Both the position numbers and the translations under genes were made by a program. A stretch of DNA of 64,000 nt from Halomonas gemina. Its GTDB lineage: Bacteria; Pseudomonadota; Gammaproteobacteria; Pseudomonadales; Halomonadaceae. The stretch lies in NCBI RefSeq assembly GCF_023554995.1, contig NZ_JAMJPK010000004.1, forward strand, positions 388,948-452,947, given 5' to 3'. Position 1 is the first letter of the stretch. Each line of letters begins with the position of its first letter. Below the pieces are notes generated by a model. It saw nothing but the letters and a program-made list of their open reading frames with translations. It searched no databases and was not told where the DNA came from. Positions 1 through 9,696 of this stretch are shown one piece after another.

Positions 1-1224
1 GCCGTTCATCCAGGCGCCGGAGCGGGGCAGCAGGGTGGTACCGAAGGTGCCCACCAGCAGCAGTGGCACGCCCATGCCAAGGGCCAGCGCGAACAGTGCC
101 GCCCCGCCCATCAGCGCATCGCCGGTGGTGGAGATGAACACCAGGGCGCCGGCCAGCGGCGCCGAGACGCAGGGCGAGACCACCAGCACCGAGAGTGCCC
201 CGGCCAGGGCCAGGCCGGCGGGGCCGCTGCGCTGGGCGCGGGCCTGCCAGCCGTCGATGCGGCCGGCCAGCCTGGGCGAGAGGCGCAGGTCGAAGGCGCC
301 GAACATGGCGAGGGCGAAGAGCGTGAAGAGCGCGGCGAAGGTGATCAGCACCGGGGCCGACTGCAGGCGGGCCTGGAGGTTGAGGCCGGCGCCGAACAGC
401 CCCATCAGTATCCCCACGGCGGCATAGGTAAGTGCCATCCCGCCCACGTAGCTGGCCGAGAGCACGAAGGCCCGGCGGCGGGTCGGATGCTGGCCGACGA
501 TGATCGAGGAGAGGATCGGCACCATGGGCAGCACGCAGGGCGTGAAGGTCAGCCCCAGGCCGGCCAGGAAGAAGAGCCCCAGGACCAGCGGCAGGCTGGC
601 CTCGGTCATCAGGGTGCGGAAGCGGCCATCCTCGCTCTGGGGGGCGCCGCTCATGGCCTCGCCAGGCGAGGCGGTGTCGCCACTGGACCCCGGCTCGGTG
701 GCAGGCGCCTGGCCGCCGGCCGTGTCGCGGTCAGCAGAGGGCGCGCTATCGGATGGCGTCCAGCCGGCGAAGGTGGCCGGTGCCTCGCCCTCGGCGGCGG
801 TCAGCTCTACGCGTTCCGGCGGGTAGCAGAGCCCGGCATCGGCACAGCCCTGGAAGGTCAGGGTGAGGTCCAGCGGGCCGCGGTGGCCCGGCTCGAGGGG
901 TACCTCGAAGACCACGCTATCGTAGAAGACATTGACGTCGCCCAGAAATTCGTCGCTCTTGGCGAGTCCCGGGGGGAGCTCGGGTTCGCCCAGTGAAAGG
1001 GATGCCACGTCGGTTTCGACGGCGAACTGGTGGCGATACAGGTAGTAGCCTTCGGCGTTCTCGAAGCCCACGTAGAGGGTCTCGCCATCGTGCCAGGTGC
1101 TGGGCTGGAAGGCCTCCATCACCGGCAGGAACGTCTCGTCGTCATCCTGGGAGAACCACTGGGCCTGGGCCCCCAGCGGTAGCAGCAGGGTGATCAGCAG
1201 GGCGAGTCGCAAAACGGTCGGCAC
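1..1224 (-). CDS. dsbD: Thiol:disulfide interchange protein DsbD, N-terminal 408 codons, cut by window edge
   Basis: DsbD carries electrons from cytoplasmic thioredoxin across the inner membrane to periplasmic DsbC and related proteins. The reading frame opens with a signal peptide (about residues 1-20, ending near GAQAQ). The periplasmic alpha domain follows, with the FQGCADAGLCYPP signature that holds its redox cysteine pair. After a Ser/Pro/Gly-rich linker come membrane segments with the two conserved TPCVLPMVP and SPCVSAP motifs of the beta domain. The C-terminal thioredoxin-like domain lies beyond the left edge. I chose the GTG at 1224 because AGGA lies about 7 bases upstream and it leads straight into the signal peptide; the nearby ATG is in another frame. 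Confidence 0.93.
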   Translation of the reverse strand, partial: MPTVLRLALLITLLLPLGAQAQWFSQDDDETFLPVMEAFQPSTWHDGETLYVGFENAEGYYLYRHQFAVETDVASLSLGEPELPPGLAKSDEFLGDVNVFYDSVVFEVPLEPGHRGPLDLTLTFQGCADAGLCYPPERVELTAAEGEAPATFAGWTPSDSAPSADRDTAGGQAPATEPGSSGDTASPGEAMSGAPQSEDGRFRTLMTEASLPLVLGLFFLAGLGLTFTPCVLPMVPILSSIIVGQHPTRRRAFVLSASYVGGMALTYAAVGILMGLFGAGLNLQARLQSAPVLITFAALFTLFALAMFGAFDLRLSPRLAGRIDGWQARAQRSGPAGLALAGALSVLVVSPCVSAPLAGALVFISTTGDALMGGAALFALALGMGVPLLLVGTFGTTLLPRSGAWMNG

Positions 1225-1428
1225 GGCGTTTCCTCATGGCAATGAACCAGCTTGTAACCAGGCGGATTATGGACCCCGTTCCTCGATGCCGGGTTCCGTC
1301 CTTCGGCGGTGAGGCCAGGGTCCTGCTAGGATATCGCAGTAGCAGGGGGCTGTTGATGGCATCCCGCCCAGGAGGCTGCGCCGTATTGTCGCGTCGCCGC
1401 ACGCTTTCATCTTCAAGGGAACCTGACC

Positions 1429-2796
1429 ATGGCGTTGACGCATAAGGGTGCCGCCAGGCGCCGCAGCCGGACCGATGAACTCGAGCGTCCGGAGTATGGG
1501 TGGATCTGGAAGCCGTTACTGGTACTGCTGGTGATCTACCTGGTGGTGTGCCTGGGGCTGGGGATCTGGTGGAGCTGGACGCCGGAACGCTTCGACGTGG
1601 AGCAGGCCGTCGCCGAGCAGCGTGGCGCCGAGTCGGGCAGCACAGCGGCCCGCGGCGCCGTGACCACCGCTGGCCTGATGACCCTGATCGAGACCCTGCT
1701 CGAGAAGCCCGGCGGCTACCTGCGCAACGATATCGCCCCGCCCGGGCTATGGCTCGACAACATGCCGGCCTGGGAACTGGGCGTGCTTACCCAGGCCCGC
1801 AGCCTCTCGAGATCGCTGCCGGCCATGGAACAGTCGTCGGCGCCGGAGCTGGAGGGCGTGCAGGAGCGCCTGATGGGGGATAGCCGCGACTGGCTCTATC
1901 CCGCCACGGAGAAACGCCTGGAACAGGCCCTCGAGGAGCTGGACGGCTACCTCGCTTCCCTCGGGGCGGGGGGTGAAGCCGGCTTCGGTGAGCAGGGCCA
2001 GGGCCTCGCGGCCTGGCTCGAGGCGATCACCGGGTCGCTGGACGACCTGGGGCTGCGGCTCTCGGCCAGCATCGGCAGCCGTGATGAGTTGCGCGACCTG
2101 GATATCGACGCCGAGTCCCTGCCGGCCCGAACGCCCTGGTATCGGGTCGATGAGGTCTTCTTCGAGGCGCGTGGCCAGGCCTGGGCGCTGATGCACCTGC
2201 TCGAGGCGGTACAGCGCGACCAGGCCGATGTGCTGGACTCGGCCGGTGTCACCGAGCGCTGGGGGCAACTGGTGGCCGAGCTCCAGCGCAGCCAGCGCCG
2301 GCTGTGGAGCCCGCTTGTCCTCAACGGCTCCGGCTTCGGCATCTTTGCCAACCATTCGCTGGTGCTGGCCAACCACATGGTGCGTGCCCGAGACCTGGCT
2401 AGGCAGGTCACCGAGGGCCTGGCCGAGGTGACGCCCACCCCGGCCCCCACGGCCAGCGAGCCGCCGGTGGTGGAGGTGGAGCGTAGCGAGGATTCTGCCG
2501 AGGAGGCGGCTACCGACGCAGGCGAGGCCGAGATGACCGCCCCCACTGAGGAAGACGTCACCGAGGAAGGAACCGGTGACGCGGGCGCTGCCGATTCCGG
2601 CGAGGGCGAATCGTCCTCTCCCGGTAGCGAACCGACGCCCGCCGAAGCGGCAGAGGAGGGCGGCGACGATGCCTCGGCCGCTGATGCCGCCGTGCCTGAG
2701 GGGGAGCCGATGCCCTCCAGCGAGGCGCAGGACGCCAGCGGCGAGGCCTCGAACAGCGCTGCCACCGCGGACGAGGAGGCGCAGCCGGAGGGCTGA
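1429..2796 (+). CDS. DUF2333 family inner-membrane protein
   Basis: This 455-residue protein has a short basic N-terminus, one strong membrane span (about residues 29-49) and a periplasmic helical domain of some 280 residues that matches the DUF2333 family (for example RGAVTTAGLMTLIETLLEKP). The last ~115 residues are a low-complexity tail rich in Glu, Ala, Ser, Pro and Asp and look disordered. An AAGGGAA ribosome site precedes the ATG. The gene stands alone and converges on ppa, from which a strong hairpin separates it. The family's role is not established. Acidic tails of this kind are common in proteins of salt-adapted bacteria, but that is only a compositional remark. Confidence 0.8.
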   Translation: MALTHKGAARRRSRTDELERPEYGWIWKPLLVLLVIYLVVCLGLGIWWSWTPERFDVEQAVAEQRGAESGSTAARGAVTTAGLMTLIETLLEKPGGYLRNDIAPPGLWLDNMPAWELGVLTQARSLSRSLPAMEQSSAPELEGVQERLMGDSRDWLYPATEKRLEQALEELDGYLASLGAGGEAGFGEQGQGLAAWLEAITGSLDDLGLRLSASIGSRDELRDLDIDAESLPARTPWYRVDEVFFEARGQAWALMHLLEAVQRDQADVLDSAGVTERWGQLVAELQRSQRRLWSPLVLNGSGFGIFANHSLVLANHMVRARDLARQVTEGLAEVTPTPAPTASEPPVVEVERSEDSAEEAATDAGEAEMTAPTEEDVTEEGTGDAGAADSGEGESSSPGSEPTPAEAAEEGGDDASAADAAVPEGEPMPSSEAQDASGEASNSAATADEEAQPEG

Positions 2797-2816
2797 AGGC
2801 CGCGAGTGTCCGTCAA

Positions 2817-2854
2817 CGACAACGGGCCGCCCACCGGGCGGCCCGTTGTCGTTT
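2817..2854 (+). terminator. Hairpin terminator between convergent DUF2333 gene and ppa
   Basis: A perfect 16-bp stem (2817-2832 with 2836-2851) has a three-base loop and is followed by TTT. It lies between two convergent genes, 20 bases after one stop codon and 35 bases before the other, so it could serve both strands. The T-tract is short on either side. Confidence 0.75.
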
Positions 2855-2888
2855 CGGGCGCTACTTGTAGAGGGCCAGGTGTCGAGGG

Positions 2889-3419
2889 TCAGGCCTTCTC
2901 GTGGGCCGCCACGGCCTTCTCGATGGCCTTGCAGGCCGCCTCGGAACCCTCCCAGGACTCCACCTTGACCCACTTGCCCTTCTCGAGGTCCTTGTAGTTC
3001 TCGAAGAAGTGGGCGATCTGCTGGCGCAGCAGCTCGGGCAGGTCGGTGACCTCATGGACGTCGTCATAGAGGCTGGAGAGCTTGGGGTGCGGGACACACA
3101 CCAGCTTGGCGTCCTCGCCGGCCTCGTCGGTCATGTTGAGGATGCCCACCGGGCGGGCACGGATCACGGCGCCGGGCTGGACCGGGTAGGGGGTCACCAC
3201 CAGCGCATCCAGGGCATCGCCGTCGTCGGCCAGGGTATGGGGGATGAAGCCGTAGTTGGCCGGGTAGAACATCGGGGTGGCCATGAAACGGTCGACCAGT
3301 AGCGCCCCCATGTCCTTGTCGATCTCATACTTGATCGGCGCGTGGTTGGCCGGGATCTCGATCGCCACGTAGACGTCGTTAGGGAGGTCCTTGCCGGCGG
3401 GGATGTTGTCGAAGTTCAT
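2889..3419 (-). CDS. ppa: Inorganic pyrophosphatase (family I, soluble)
   Basis: Hydrolyses pyrophosphate to phosphate in the cytoplasm, pulling biosynthetic reactions forward. The 176-residue length fits bacterial family I enzymes. The metal-binding signature DGDALDALV and the flanking [13 protein letters not shown] are clear. The ATG at 3419 follows AAGGAAG at good spacing and gives the usual N-terminus [11 protein letters not shown]; a longer frame upstream has no homologous content. A PPi-type phosphofructokinase lies two genes away, so pyrophosphate is both burned and used as an energy donor in this organism. Confidence 0.95.
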   Translation of the reverse strand: MNFDNIPAGKDLPNDVYVAIEIPANHAPIKYEIDKDMGALLVDRFMATPMFYPANYGFIPHTLADDGDALDALVVTPYPVQPGAVIRARPVGILNMTDEAGEDAKLVCVPHPKLSSLYDDVHEVTDLPELLRQQIAHFFENYKDLEKGKWVKVESWEGSEAACKAIEKAVAAHEKA

Positions 3420-3638
3420 CGTCGCTTCCTTGGTTGGCAATAATAAAGGCTTGGCGAATCGGGCAGGCGCAAAATCCGCCGAATTATACGAAGCCGAGGC
3501 GGGGATTACCAATGGGCCTTAGGTGGCATACGGGCCTTTGGTCGATGGGCCCGCCGGCGGGCGAGGGTGTATCATGGGTCTCCGATGGAAGGCGCCGGCT
3601 ACCGGCCGGCGCATCGCGTCGACCCCGAGGAGACTGCC

Positions 3639-5369
3639 TTGACACCCGTGCAACTGTCACTGAGCTACGGACAGGCTTTCGTCGCGCCTGAACGGCGACG
3701 GCATCGCAGCTCGATGTCGGTGCGCTTCCCCGAGCCGCCCCTGCTCGCGGCGAAGGGCGCCTGCGCCCTGATCAGTGACTCCACCCTGCGCAACAACCTG
3801 GCCAAGCAGGCGGGGGATCTCAGCGTCAAGGGGTTTCTGGCCGACTACTTCTCCACCCCCGACCACTGGGACGTCAAGACCTCGGCGACCCGCGTGCTGC
3901 GGGCGCTGAACGCCTGGTGCTTCAGCCAGAACCGCCAGGTGACGGATGGCAGCTATGTCTCCTCGCTCTCCGCCATGGTCTTCAGGGGGCGCGAGGCACA
4001 CCTCTTCCACATGGGGGACACCCTGGTGTTCCGCCTGCGCGGTGCCGAATTCGAGCAGCTCTCCCGGGACCATGTCACCGACCTGGGCGGCTATCGCTAT
4101 CCCTCCCGGGCCATGGGCATGGACAGCGGTCTGGAGATCGATTACGCCAGCATGCCGCTCAAGCAGGGGGACATCTTCCTGTTCACCACCCAAGCGGTAC
4201 AGGGCACCCTGATGCCCTCGGACTATGTGCGGCTGATCCGCGAGGATGCCAGTGACCTGGATGCCGCCTGCGAGCGTCTCGGCGCGGCGGCCCGTGAACG
4301 GGCCCAGGAGCGGGGGTATGGCGGCGATCAGTTCTGCTTCCAGCTGGTGCGCATCGACGCCCTGCCCGATGAGGCCTCGGCGGATAAGCCCGACCGCGTC
4401 TACGGCGACCTGCCGATCCCCCCGGAGCTCTCGCCCGGTGATCGCCTCGATGGCCTCGAGGTGCTGTCGGTGCTCTCGCGCACGGCCCAGTCGCGGGTCT
4501 ACCACGTGCGCGACCTGCACAGCGGCCGCGAGATGGTGATGAAGGCGCCGAGTCCCGAGCTCTCCAGCCGCAATGCCTATCTGGAGCACTTCCTGCTGCA
4601 GCAGTGGGTGGTGGAGCGCGTCAAGTCGCCCTTCGTGGTGCGCATCATGGAGCCCTCACGGCCGCGGCGTTTCCTCTACTACCTGATGGCCCACGTCAAG
4701 GGCGAGACCCTGGCCGAATGGGCCAGGCGCCACCCTCAGGCCAGCCTCGATCAGCGCCTGGACATCGCCAATCAGCTGGGCAAGGCGGTGCAGGCACTGC
4801 ACCATCGCGACCTGCTGCACCAGCGGATCCATCCCGACAACGTGCTGATCGATGTGCATGGCCAGGTGGTGCTGGCCGATTTCAGCGCCTGCCACCTGCG
4901 TGACGTCGACGGCCACCGCCGCTCACGGGAGCTGGTGCGCCAGCTCGGGTTGACCGAGCACAGCGCGCCGGAGTATGCGCTGGAGGATGATGTCGGCCGT
5001 CGCAGCGACCAGTACTCCCTGGCCTCGACCATCTACTGGCTGCTCACCGGCGAGCTGCCCTACGCCCTGGCGCCGAACCGGCTGCGCAGCCATACCGACC
5101 TGGAGCAGCTGGCCTATCGCAGTGCCCGCACCCTCAATCCGGAGGTGCCCGCGGCCCTGGACGATGCCCTGCGCCGCGCCCTGGACCCCCAGCGTGCGCT
5201 GCGCTTCCGGCGCATGTCGGAATTCCGTCGTGCGCTGCGCCCGCCGCGAGACCCGGCCCATGTCGCGGGGGAGGGCGGCGCGCGCAGGCTGGGAGAGCCG
5301 ACCCGCTTCTGGCAGGGCGTGGCGGGCATTCTGCTGCTGCTGCTGGTGCTCTCCTGGCTGTTGAGATAG
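3639..5369 (+). CDS. PP2C-like phosphatase / Ser-Thr kinase fusion, both active sites degraded
   Basis: The protein has an N-terminal PP2C-type domain (about residues 1-240), a protein-kinase fold (about 265-535) and a C-terminal tail anchor (about 558-575). It matches the bifunctional kinase/phosphatase family of Pseudomonas and Halomonas (VKGFLADYFSTPDHW, HMGDTLVFRL). Key residues are altered. The PP2C motif DG after ALIS is DS (D48), and the usual TTDGV is TTQAV (185-187), so a metal-binding Asp is lost. In the kinase half Lys302 is kept, but the catalytic-loop HxD reads HQRIHPDN (Arg396 for Asp, His398 for Lys) and DFG reads DFS (414-416). The TTG start at 3639 has GAGGAG six bases upstream; an in-frame ATG at 3567 has none. 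It is probably a membrane-tethered scaffold or sensor rather than an enzyme. Confidence 0.8.
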   Translation: MTPVQLSLSYGQAFVAPERRRHRSSMSVRFPEPPLLAAKGACALISDSTLRNNLAKQAGDLSVKGFLADYFSTPDHWDVKTSATRVLRALNAWCFSQNRQVTDGSYVSSLSAMVFRGREAHLFHMGDTLVFRLRGAEFEQLSRDHVTDLGGYRYPSRAMGMDSGLEIDYASMPLKQGDIFLFTTQAVQGTLMPSDYVRLIREDASDLDAACERLGAAARERAQERGYGGDQFCFQLVRIDALPDEASADKPDRVYGDLPIPPELSPGDRLDGLEVLSVLSRTAQSRVYHVRDLHSGREMVMKAPSPELSSRNAYLEHFLLQQWVVERVKSPFVVRIMEPSRPRRFLYYLMAHVKGETLAEWARRHPQASLDQRLDIANQLGKAVQALHHRDLLHQRIHPDNVLIDVHGQVVLADFSACHLRDVDGHRRSRELVRQLGLTEHSAPEYALEDDVGRRSDQYSLASTIYWLLTGELPYALAPNRLRSHTDLEQLAYRSARTLNPEVPAALDDALRRALDPQRALRFRRMSEFRRALRPPRDPAHVAGEGGARRLGEPTRFWQGVAGILLLLLVLSWLLR

Positions 5370-5383
5370 GGCCGTCGGCCAGT

Positions 5384-5588
5384 GCCGAGCTACAAGCAAA
5401 CCCCGAAGCATGGTCCCGGATGTTGCTCTTGCTTGAGAGACGTACACACTGATGGCCGCTTGGCCGCTTGGCCGCTTGGCCGCTTGGCCGCTTGGCCGCT
5501 TGGCCGCTTGGCCGCTTGGCCGCTTGGCCGCTTGGCCGCTTGGCCGCTTGGCCGCTTGGCCGCTTGGCCGCTTGGCCGCTTGGCTGCT
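5384..5588. repeat. Composite intergenic repeat A with 8-bp satellite (TGGCCGCT, 16-17 copies)
   Basis: From 5453 to 5580 the unit TGGCCGCT is repeated 16 times without error; a 17th copy with one change runs to 5588, where it meets the TAA stop codon of the phosphofructokinase gene on the other strand. A short left arm (GCCGAGC, then CAAGC) lies at 5384-5397. The array belongs to the same family as the elements near 22.4, 23.7 and 43.3 kb. It fills the space between two convergent genes. It is open in all frames, but the encoded peptide repeat is not a gene. Confidence 0.85.
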
Positions 5589-6847
5589 TAGATCTTGAAC
5601 TCCGGCAGCTTGCGCTCGACCCGGGCCAGCTTGAGGTGAGCCACCTTCGGCAGGCCGTTCTCGAAGGGCGGGAAGTCCTCGCCCTGGATCAGCGGCGACA
5701 GGTACTGGCGGCAGGCCTCGGTGATGCCGAAGCCATCCTCGCGGATGAACTCCTTCGGCATGAACTTCTCGCGGTTGGCGACCTCGGCCAGCGGGGCCGC
5801 CTCGATGCGCCACTCGTAGGGGGTCTCGCTGATGCGCTTGATCGCCGGCATCATGGAGTTCTTGCCTTCAATGGCCAGCGCCACGGCCTTCTCGCCCACC
5901 GCGTAGGCCTGCTCGACGTCGGTCTTCGAGGCCAGGTGACGAGCGGCCCGCTGCAGGTAGTCGGCCACGGCCCAGTGGTACTTGTAGCCCAGGTCCTGCT
6001 TGACCATGCCGGCAAGCGTCGGCGCCACGCCGCCCAGCTGGCGGTGGCCGAAGGCATCGGTGTTGCCGGAGTCGGCGAGGAAGGTGCCGTCCTCGTAGCG
6101 CGCGCCCTCGGAGACCACGATCACGCAGTAGCCGTACTTCTTGACCGACTCCTCCACCCGGGCCATCACCCGGGCGCGGTCGAAGTGGACCTCGGGGAAG
6201 ATCACCAGGTGGGGCGGCTCGCCCTCGCCCTGGCCGGCCAGCGCCCCGGCGGCGGCGATCCAGCCGGCGTGACGGCCCATCACCTCGAGCACGAACACCT
6301 TGGTGGAGGTGGCGCACATCGAGGCGATGTCCAGCGAGGCCTCCAGGGTGGAGGTGGCGATGTACTTGGCCACGCTGCCGAAGCCCGGGGAGTTGTCGGT
6401 GATCGGCAGGTCGTTGTCCACGGTCTTGGGCACGTGGATGGCCGTCAGCGGATAGCCGAGCTTCTCGGAGAGCTGCGAGACCTTGAGGCAGGTATCGGCG
6501 CTGTCGCCGCCGCCGTTGTAGAAGAAGTAGCGGATGTCGTGGGCCCTGAAGACCTCGATCAGCCGTTCATACTGGGCGCGGTGGGACTCGATGTCCTTGA
6601 GCTTGTAGCGGCAGGAGCCGAAGGCGCCGCCGGGCGTATGGCGCAGCGCGGCGATGGTCTCATCCGACTCCTGGCTGACGTCGATCAGGTCCTCGGTGAG
6701 GGCGCCGATGATGCCGTTATGGCCGGCATAGACCTTGCCGATCCGGTCCGGATGGCGGCGGCAGGCTTCGATCACGCCGCATGCGCTGGCGTTGATCACG
6801 GCGGTGACGCCGCCGGACTGGGCGTAGAAGGCGTTGTGCTGGGCCAT
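5588..6847 (-). CDS. pfp: 6-phosphofructokinase, pyrophosphate-dependent type
   Basis: Phosphorylates fructose 6-phosphate to the 1,6-bisphosphate; the PPi type is reversible and serves glycolysis and gluconeogenesis. The 419-residue protein starts MAQHNAFYAQSGGVTAVINA and shows FFYNGGGDSADT and PKTVDNDLPITD. The GGD and PKTxDND combination is that of PPi-using enzymes rather than ATP-using PfkA. The product-binding GRHAGWIA motif is also present. AGGTAAG precedes the ATG. The gene is monocistronic. Its stop codon touches the 8-bp satellite, so its 3' untranslated RNA would consist mostly of that repeat. Confidence 0.88.
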   Translation of the reverse strand: MAQHNAFYAQSGGVTAVINASACGVIEACRRHPDRIGKVYAGHNGIIGALTEDLIDVSQESDETIAALRHTPGGAFGSCRYKLKDIESHRAQYERLIEVFRAHDIRYFFYNGGGDSADTCLKVSQLSEKLGYPLTAIHVPKTVDNDLPITDNSPGFGSVAKYIATSTLEASLDIASMCATSTKVFVLEVMGRHAGWIAAAGALAGQGEGEPPHLVIFPEVHFDRARVMARVEESVKKYGYCVIVVSEGARYEDGTFLADSGNTDAFGHRQLGGVAPTLAGMVKQDLGYKYHWAVADYLQRAARHLASKTDVEQAYAVGEKAVALAIEGKNSMMPAIKRISETPYEWRIEAAPLAEVANREKFMPKEFIREDGFGITEACRQYLSPLIQGEDFPPFENGLPKVAHLKLARVERKLPEFKI

Positions 6848-7074
6848 GGGGCTTACCTGTTCGTTGTCACGTCAAGAGATTTGAAAGCACGTCGAGGGTT
6901 CCGAAAGCCCGTGAGTCTAGCCGAAAGTGGCATGGGCTGCACCTGCGTGCCCGGGGAGCCCAAGTCGCCTTGGGCGCCGCGGGCGACGCTGGCGGCTGGA
7001 GCGCGTCGAGGGCGCCATGCTAGTCTCGCGCAGGTCGCGCCGCGGCTGGCGGCGGAAAGATTCCCGGAGAGCGC

Positions 7075-8478
7075 ATGCACCTTCATATCCTCGGCATCTG
7101 CGGTACCTTCATGGGCAGCCTGGCCCTGCTGGCCCGAGAGCTGGGCATCACCGTCAGCGGCTCGGATGCCAACGTCTATCCGCCCATGAGCACCCAACTC
7201 GAGGAGGCCGGCATCGCGCTGTGCGAAGGGTACTCGCCGGACAACCTCTCGCCGCGCCCGGACCGGGTGGTGATCGGCAACGCCCTCTCGCGTGGCAACC
7301 CCGAGGTCGAGGCGGTCCTGGACCAGGGGCTGCCCTACGTCTCCGGCCCCGAGTGGCTGGCCGAGCAGGTGCTGCCGGGGCGGCGGGTGATCGCCGTGGC
7401 CGGTACCCACGGCAAGACCACCACGGCGAGCCTGCTGGCCTGGCTGCTGGAGTCCGCCGGCCTGGCGCCGGGCTTTCTGATCGGCGGGGTGCCGCGCAAC
7501 TTCGGCGTCTCGGCGCGGCTCGGTGCCCACGATGCCCCCTTCGTGGTGGAAGCCGACGAGTACGATACGGCCTTCTTCGACAAGCGCTCCAAGTTCGTCC
7601 ACTACCGCCCCGAGATCGCCATCCTCGGCAACCTGGAGTTCGATCACGCCGATATCTTCGATGACCTGGCCGCCATCGAGCGCCAGTTTCACCACCTGGT
7701 GCGTACCGTCCCCGGGCGGGGGCGCCTTCTGGTGGCCGATGGCGAGCCGGCCCTGGAGCGGGTGCTCGAGATGGGGGCCTGGACCCCGGTGGAGCGCTTC
7801 GGCACCCGGGCGGCAAGCCCCTGGCGGCTGGAACTCGAGCGCGAGGACGCCTCGCGCTTCCGGGTGATCCATGAGCGCCACGATGGCGAAGCCGAGGTGA
7901 ACGAGGACGCGGTGGTGGACTGGGCGCTGACCGGTGCCCACAACGCCCGCAATGCGCTTGCCGCGCTGGCGGCGGCGAGCGCCTGCGGGGTCGACCTGCC
8001 GCGCGCCGCCGCGGCGCTGTCGCGCTTCGCGACCCCGCGGCGTCGCCAGGAGCTGCGCGGCGAGGTGGCGGGGATCGAGGTCATCGACGACTTCGCCCAC
8101 CATCCCACGGCAATCGCCGCCACCCTGGAAGGGCTGCGGGCCGCGACGCCGCGCGGGCGCCTGCTGGCGGTGATCGAGCCGCGCTCCAACACCATGCGGC
8201 TGGGGACGCTGCGCGACCGGCTGGCGGCAAGCGTCGCCGCCGCCGATGCCGCCTACTGGTTCCAGCCGCCGGGGCTCGACTGGTCGCTGTCGCCGGTGCT
8301 CGAGGCGAGCCCGGTGCCGGCCCGGCTGCTCGACGACCTCGATGCCCTGGTGGAGGTCCTGGTCACCGAGGCACGGCCGCTGGACCGCATCGTGGTGATG
8401 TCCAACGGCGGCTTCGGCGGCATCCACGAGAAGCTGCTGGCGGCGCTGGAGGTGGCCCATGCCGACGGAACTGCGTGA
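7075..8478 (+). CDS. mpl: UDP-N-acetylmuramate:L-alanyl-gamma-D-glutamyl-meso-diaminopimelate ligase
   Basis: Mpl recycles peptidoglycan by joining the salvaged tripeptide directly to UDP-MurNAc in the cytoplasm. The 467 residues show the Mur ligase order: Rossmann-like N-terminal domain ([21 protein letters not shown]), ATP-binding P-loop GTHGKTTT (about residues 110-117), central domain with [16 protein letters not shown], and C-terminal domain with FAHHPTAI. The [10 protein letters not shown] motif separates Mpl from MurC. The ATG is preceded by GGAG. The next gene, ubiX, starts inside its last 20 bases, so the two are translationally linked. Confidence 0.95.
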   Translation: MHLHILGICGTFMGSLALLARELGITVSGSDANVYPPMSTQLEEAGIALCEGYSPDNLSPRPDRVVIGNALSRGNPEVEAVLDQGLPYVSGPEWLAEQVLPGRRVIAVAGTHGKTTTASLLAWLLESAGLAPGFLIGGVPRNFGVSARLGAHDAPFVVEADEYDTAFFDKRSKFVHYRPEIAILGNLEFDHADIFDDLAAIERQFHHLVRTVPGRGRLLVADGEPALERVLEMGAWTPVERFGTRAASPWRLELEREDASRFRVIHERHDGEAEVNEDAVVDWALTGAHNARNALAALAAASACGVDLPRAAAALSRFATPRRRQELRGEVAGIEVIDDFAHHPTAIAATLEGLRAATPRGRLLAVIEPRSNTMRLGTLRDRLAASVAAADAAYWFQPPGLDWSLSPVLEASPVPARLLDDLDALVEVLVTEARPLDRIVVMSNGGFGGIHEKLLAALEVAHADGTA

Positions 8479-9076
8479 CCCGGTCACGGTGGCCCTGACC
8501 GGTGCCTCCGGGGCCCAGTATGGGCTGCGGCTGATCGAGGCGCTGGTGGCGGCCGACCACCGGGTCTGGGTGATGATCTCCAAGGCCGCCCACCTGGTGA
8601 TCGCCACCGAGACCGATCGCGAACTGCCGGCTAACCCTGTCCGGCTGGCCGAGGTCCTCATCGAGCGCAGCGGGGCCGCACCCGGGCAGATCCGTTGTTT
8701 CGCGCGCGAGGACTGGATGGCGCCGGTCGCCTCGGGGTCAGGGGCGCCCTCGGCCATGGTGATCTGCCCCTGCAGCACCGGGACCCTCTCGGCGGTGGCC
8801 ACCGGGGCCAGCAACAACCTGATCGAGCGTGCCGCCGACGTGGCGCTCAAGGAGCGCCGCAAGCTGATCCTGGTGCCCCGCGAGACCCCCTTCTCGGCGA
8901 TCCACCTGGAGCACATGCTCGCACTGACCCGCATGGGGGCGGTGATCCTGCCCGCTGCGCCGGGGTTCTATCACCAGCCGGCGTCGGTCGACGACCTGGT
9001 CGACTTCATCGTGGCGCGGATCCTCAACCAGTTGGGGATCGCGCATCGCCTGATGCCCCGCTGGGGCGAGGGATGA
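8459..9076 (+). CDS. ubiX: Flavin prenyltransferase UbiX
   Basis: UbiX makes prenylated FMN, the cofactor of the UbiD decarboxylase in ubiquinone synthesis. The 205-residue protein has the [18 protein letters not shown] flavin-binding start, the [25 protein letters not shown] segment in two adjoining blocks, and the conserved [13 protein letters not shown], which binds the prenyl phosphate. It overlaps the mpl 3' end by 20 bases and its own stop overlaps the next start (ATGA), so mpl, ubiX and the LysE-type gene form one operon. Confidence 0.94.
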   Translation: MPTELRDPVTVALTGASGAQYGLRLIEALVAADHRVWVMISKAAHLVIATETDRELPANPVRLAEVLIERSGAAPGQIRCFAREDWMAPVASGSGAPSAMVICPCSTGTLSAVATGASNNLIERAADVALKERRKLILVPRETPFSAIHLEHMLALTRMGAVILPAAPGFYHQPASVDDLVDFIVARILNQLGIAHRLMPRWGEG

Positions 9077-9696
9077 TCAACCTCTCCCTGCTGTCGGTCT
9101 TCGTGCCGACCTTCCTGCTGGTCTCGCTCACTCCCGGCATGTGCATGACCTTGGCCATGGTGCTGGGCATGACCCAGGGCGTGAGGCGCACCCTGTGGAT
9201 GATGGTCGGCGAGCTGGTGGGCGTGGGCCTGGTGGCCTTCGCCGCCGGCGCCGGGGTAGCGGCCCTGATGCTGCGCCAGCCCGAGCTGTTCGCGCTCTTC
9301 AAGTGGCTGGGTGGCGCCTATCTTGGCTATCTGGGCGTGATGATGTGGCGCTCCCGGGGACGCATGGCCATCCCCCTGGCGCTGGAGGCGGGGCCCGCCG
9401 CCGCCCGCGGCCAGCTGGCCCTGCAGGGGCTGGTCACCGCGGTGGCCAATCCCAAGGGCTGGGCCTTCTTCATGGCCCTGCTGCCGCCCTTCCTGGATGC
9501 CTCTCGCCCGCTGGTCATCCAGCTTCTGGCGCTGATCGCGGTGATCCTCTCCATCGAATTCCTCTGCCTGCTGCTCTATGCCACCGGCGGACGCACCCTG
9601 CGCCGGCTGCTCGGCGAGAGCGGCAATGTGCGGCTGCTCAACCGCGTCGCCGGGACCCTGATGGTCGGCGTGGGGCTCTGGCTGGCCCTGGGCTAG
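9073..9696 (+). CDS. LysE/RhtB family amino-acid exporter
   Basis: A 207-residue membrane protein with about six hydrophobic segments. It carries the LysE-family signatures [18 protein letters not shown] near the N-terminus and [19 protein letters not shown] in the middle. Family members export amino acids or related metabolites; the substrate here cannot be told. The ATG at 9073 overlaps the ubiX stop by four bases. The gene ends on a CTAG shared with the stop codon of the convergent DedA-PAP2 gene, so the two coding regions overlap tail to tail by four bases. Confidence 0.88.
   Translation: MINLSLLSVFVPTFLLVSLTPGMCMTLAMVLGMTQGVRRTLWMMVGELVGVGLVAFAAGAGVAALMLRQPELFALFKWLGGAYLGYLGVMMWRSRGRMAIPLALEAGPAAARGQLALQGLVTAVANPKGWAFFMALLPPFLDASRPLVIQLLALIAVILSIEFLCLLLYATGGRTLRRLLGESGNVRLLNRVAGTLMVGVGLWLALG

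Noticed and set aside
5453..5588. Tandem array as a possible CRISPR
   Set aside because: Units are 8 bp with no spacers. The same holds for the 7-bp array at 23748-23874 and the 26-bp array at 15935.
5468..7189. Open frame starting in the 8-bp satellite with an AAWPLGRL peptide repeat
   Set aside because: The repeat is open in all frames because 8 is not a multiple of 3; the rest is antisense to pfp.
6853..8934. Long open frame (693 codons) on the strand opposite mpl and ubiX
   Set aside because: It is a GC-rich antisense shadow. Mpl and UbiX on the other strand have full family motifs, while this frame has none.
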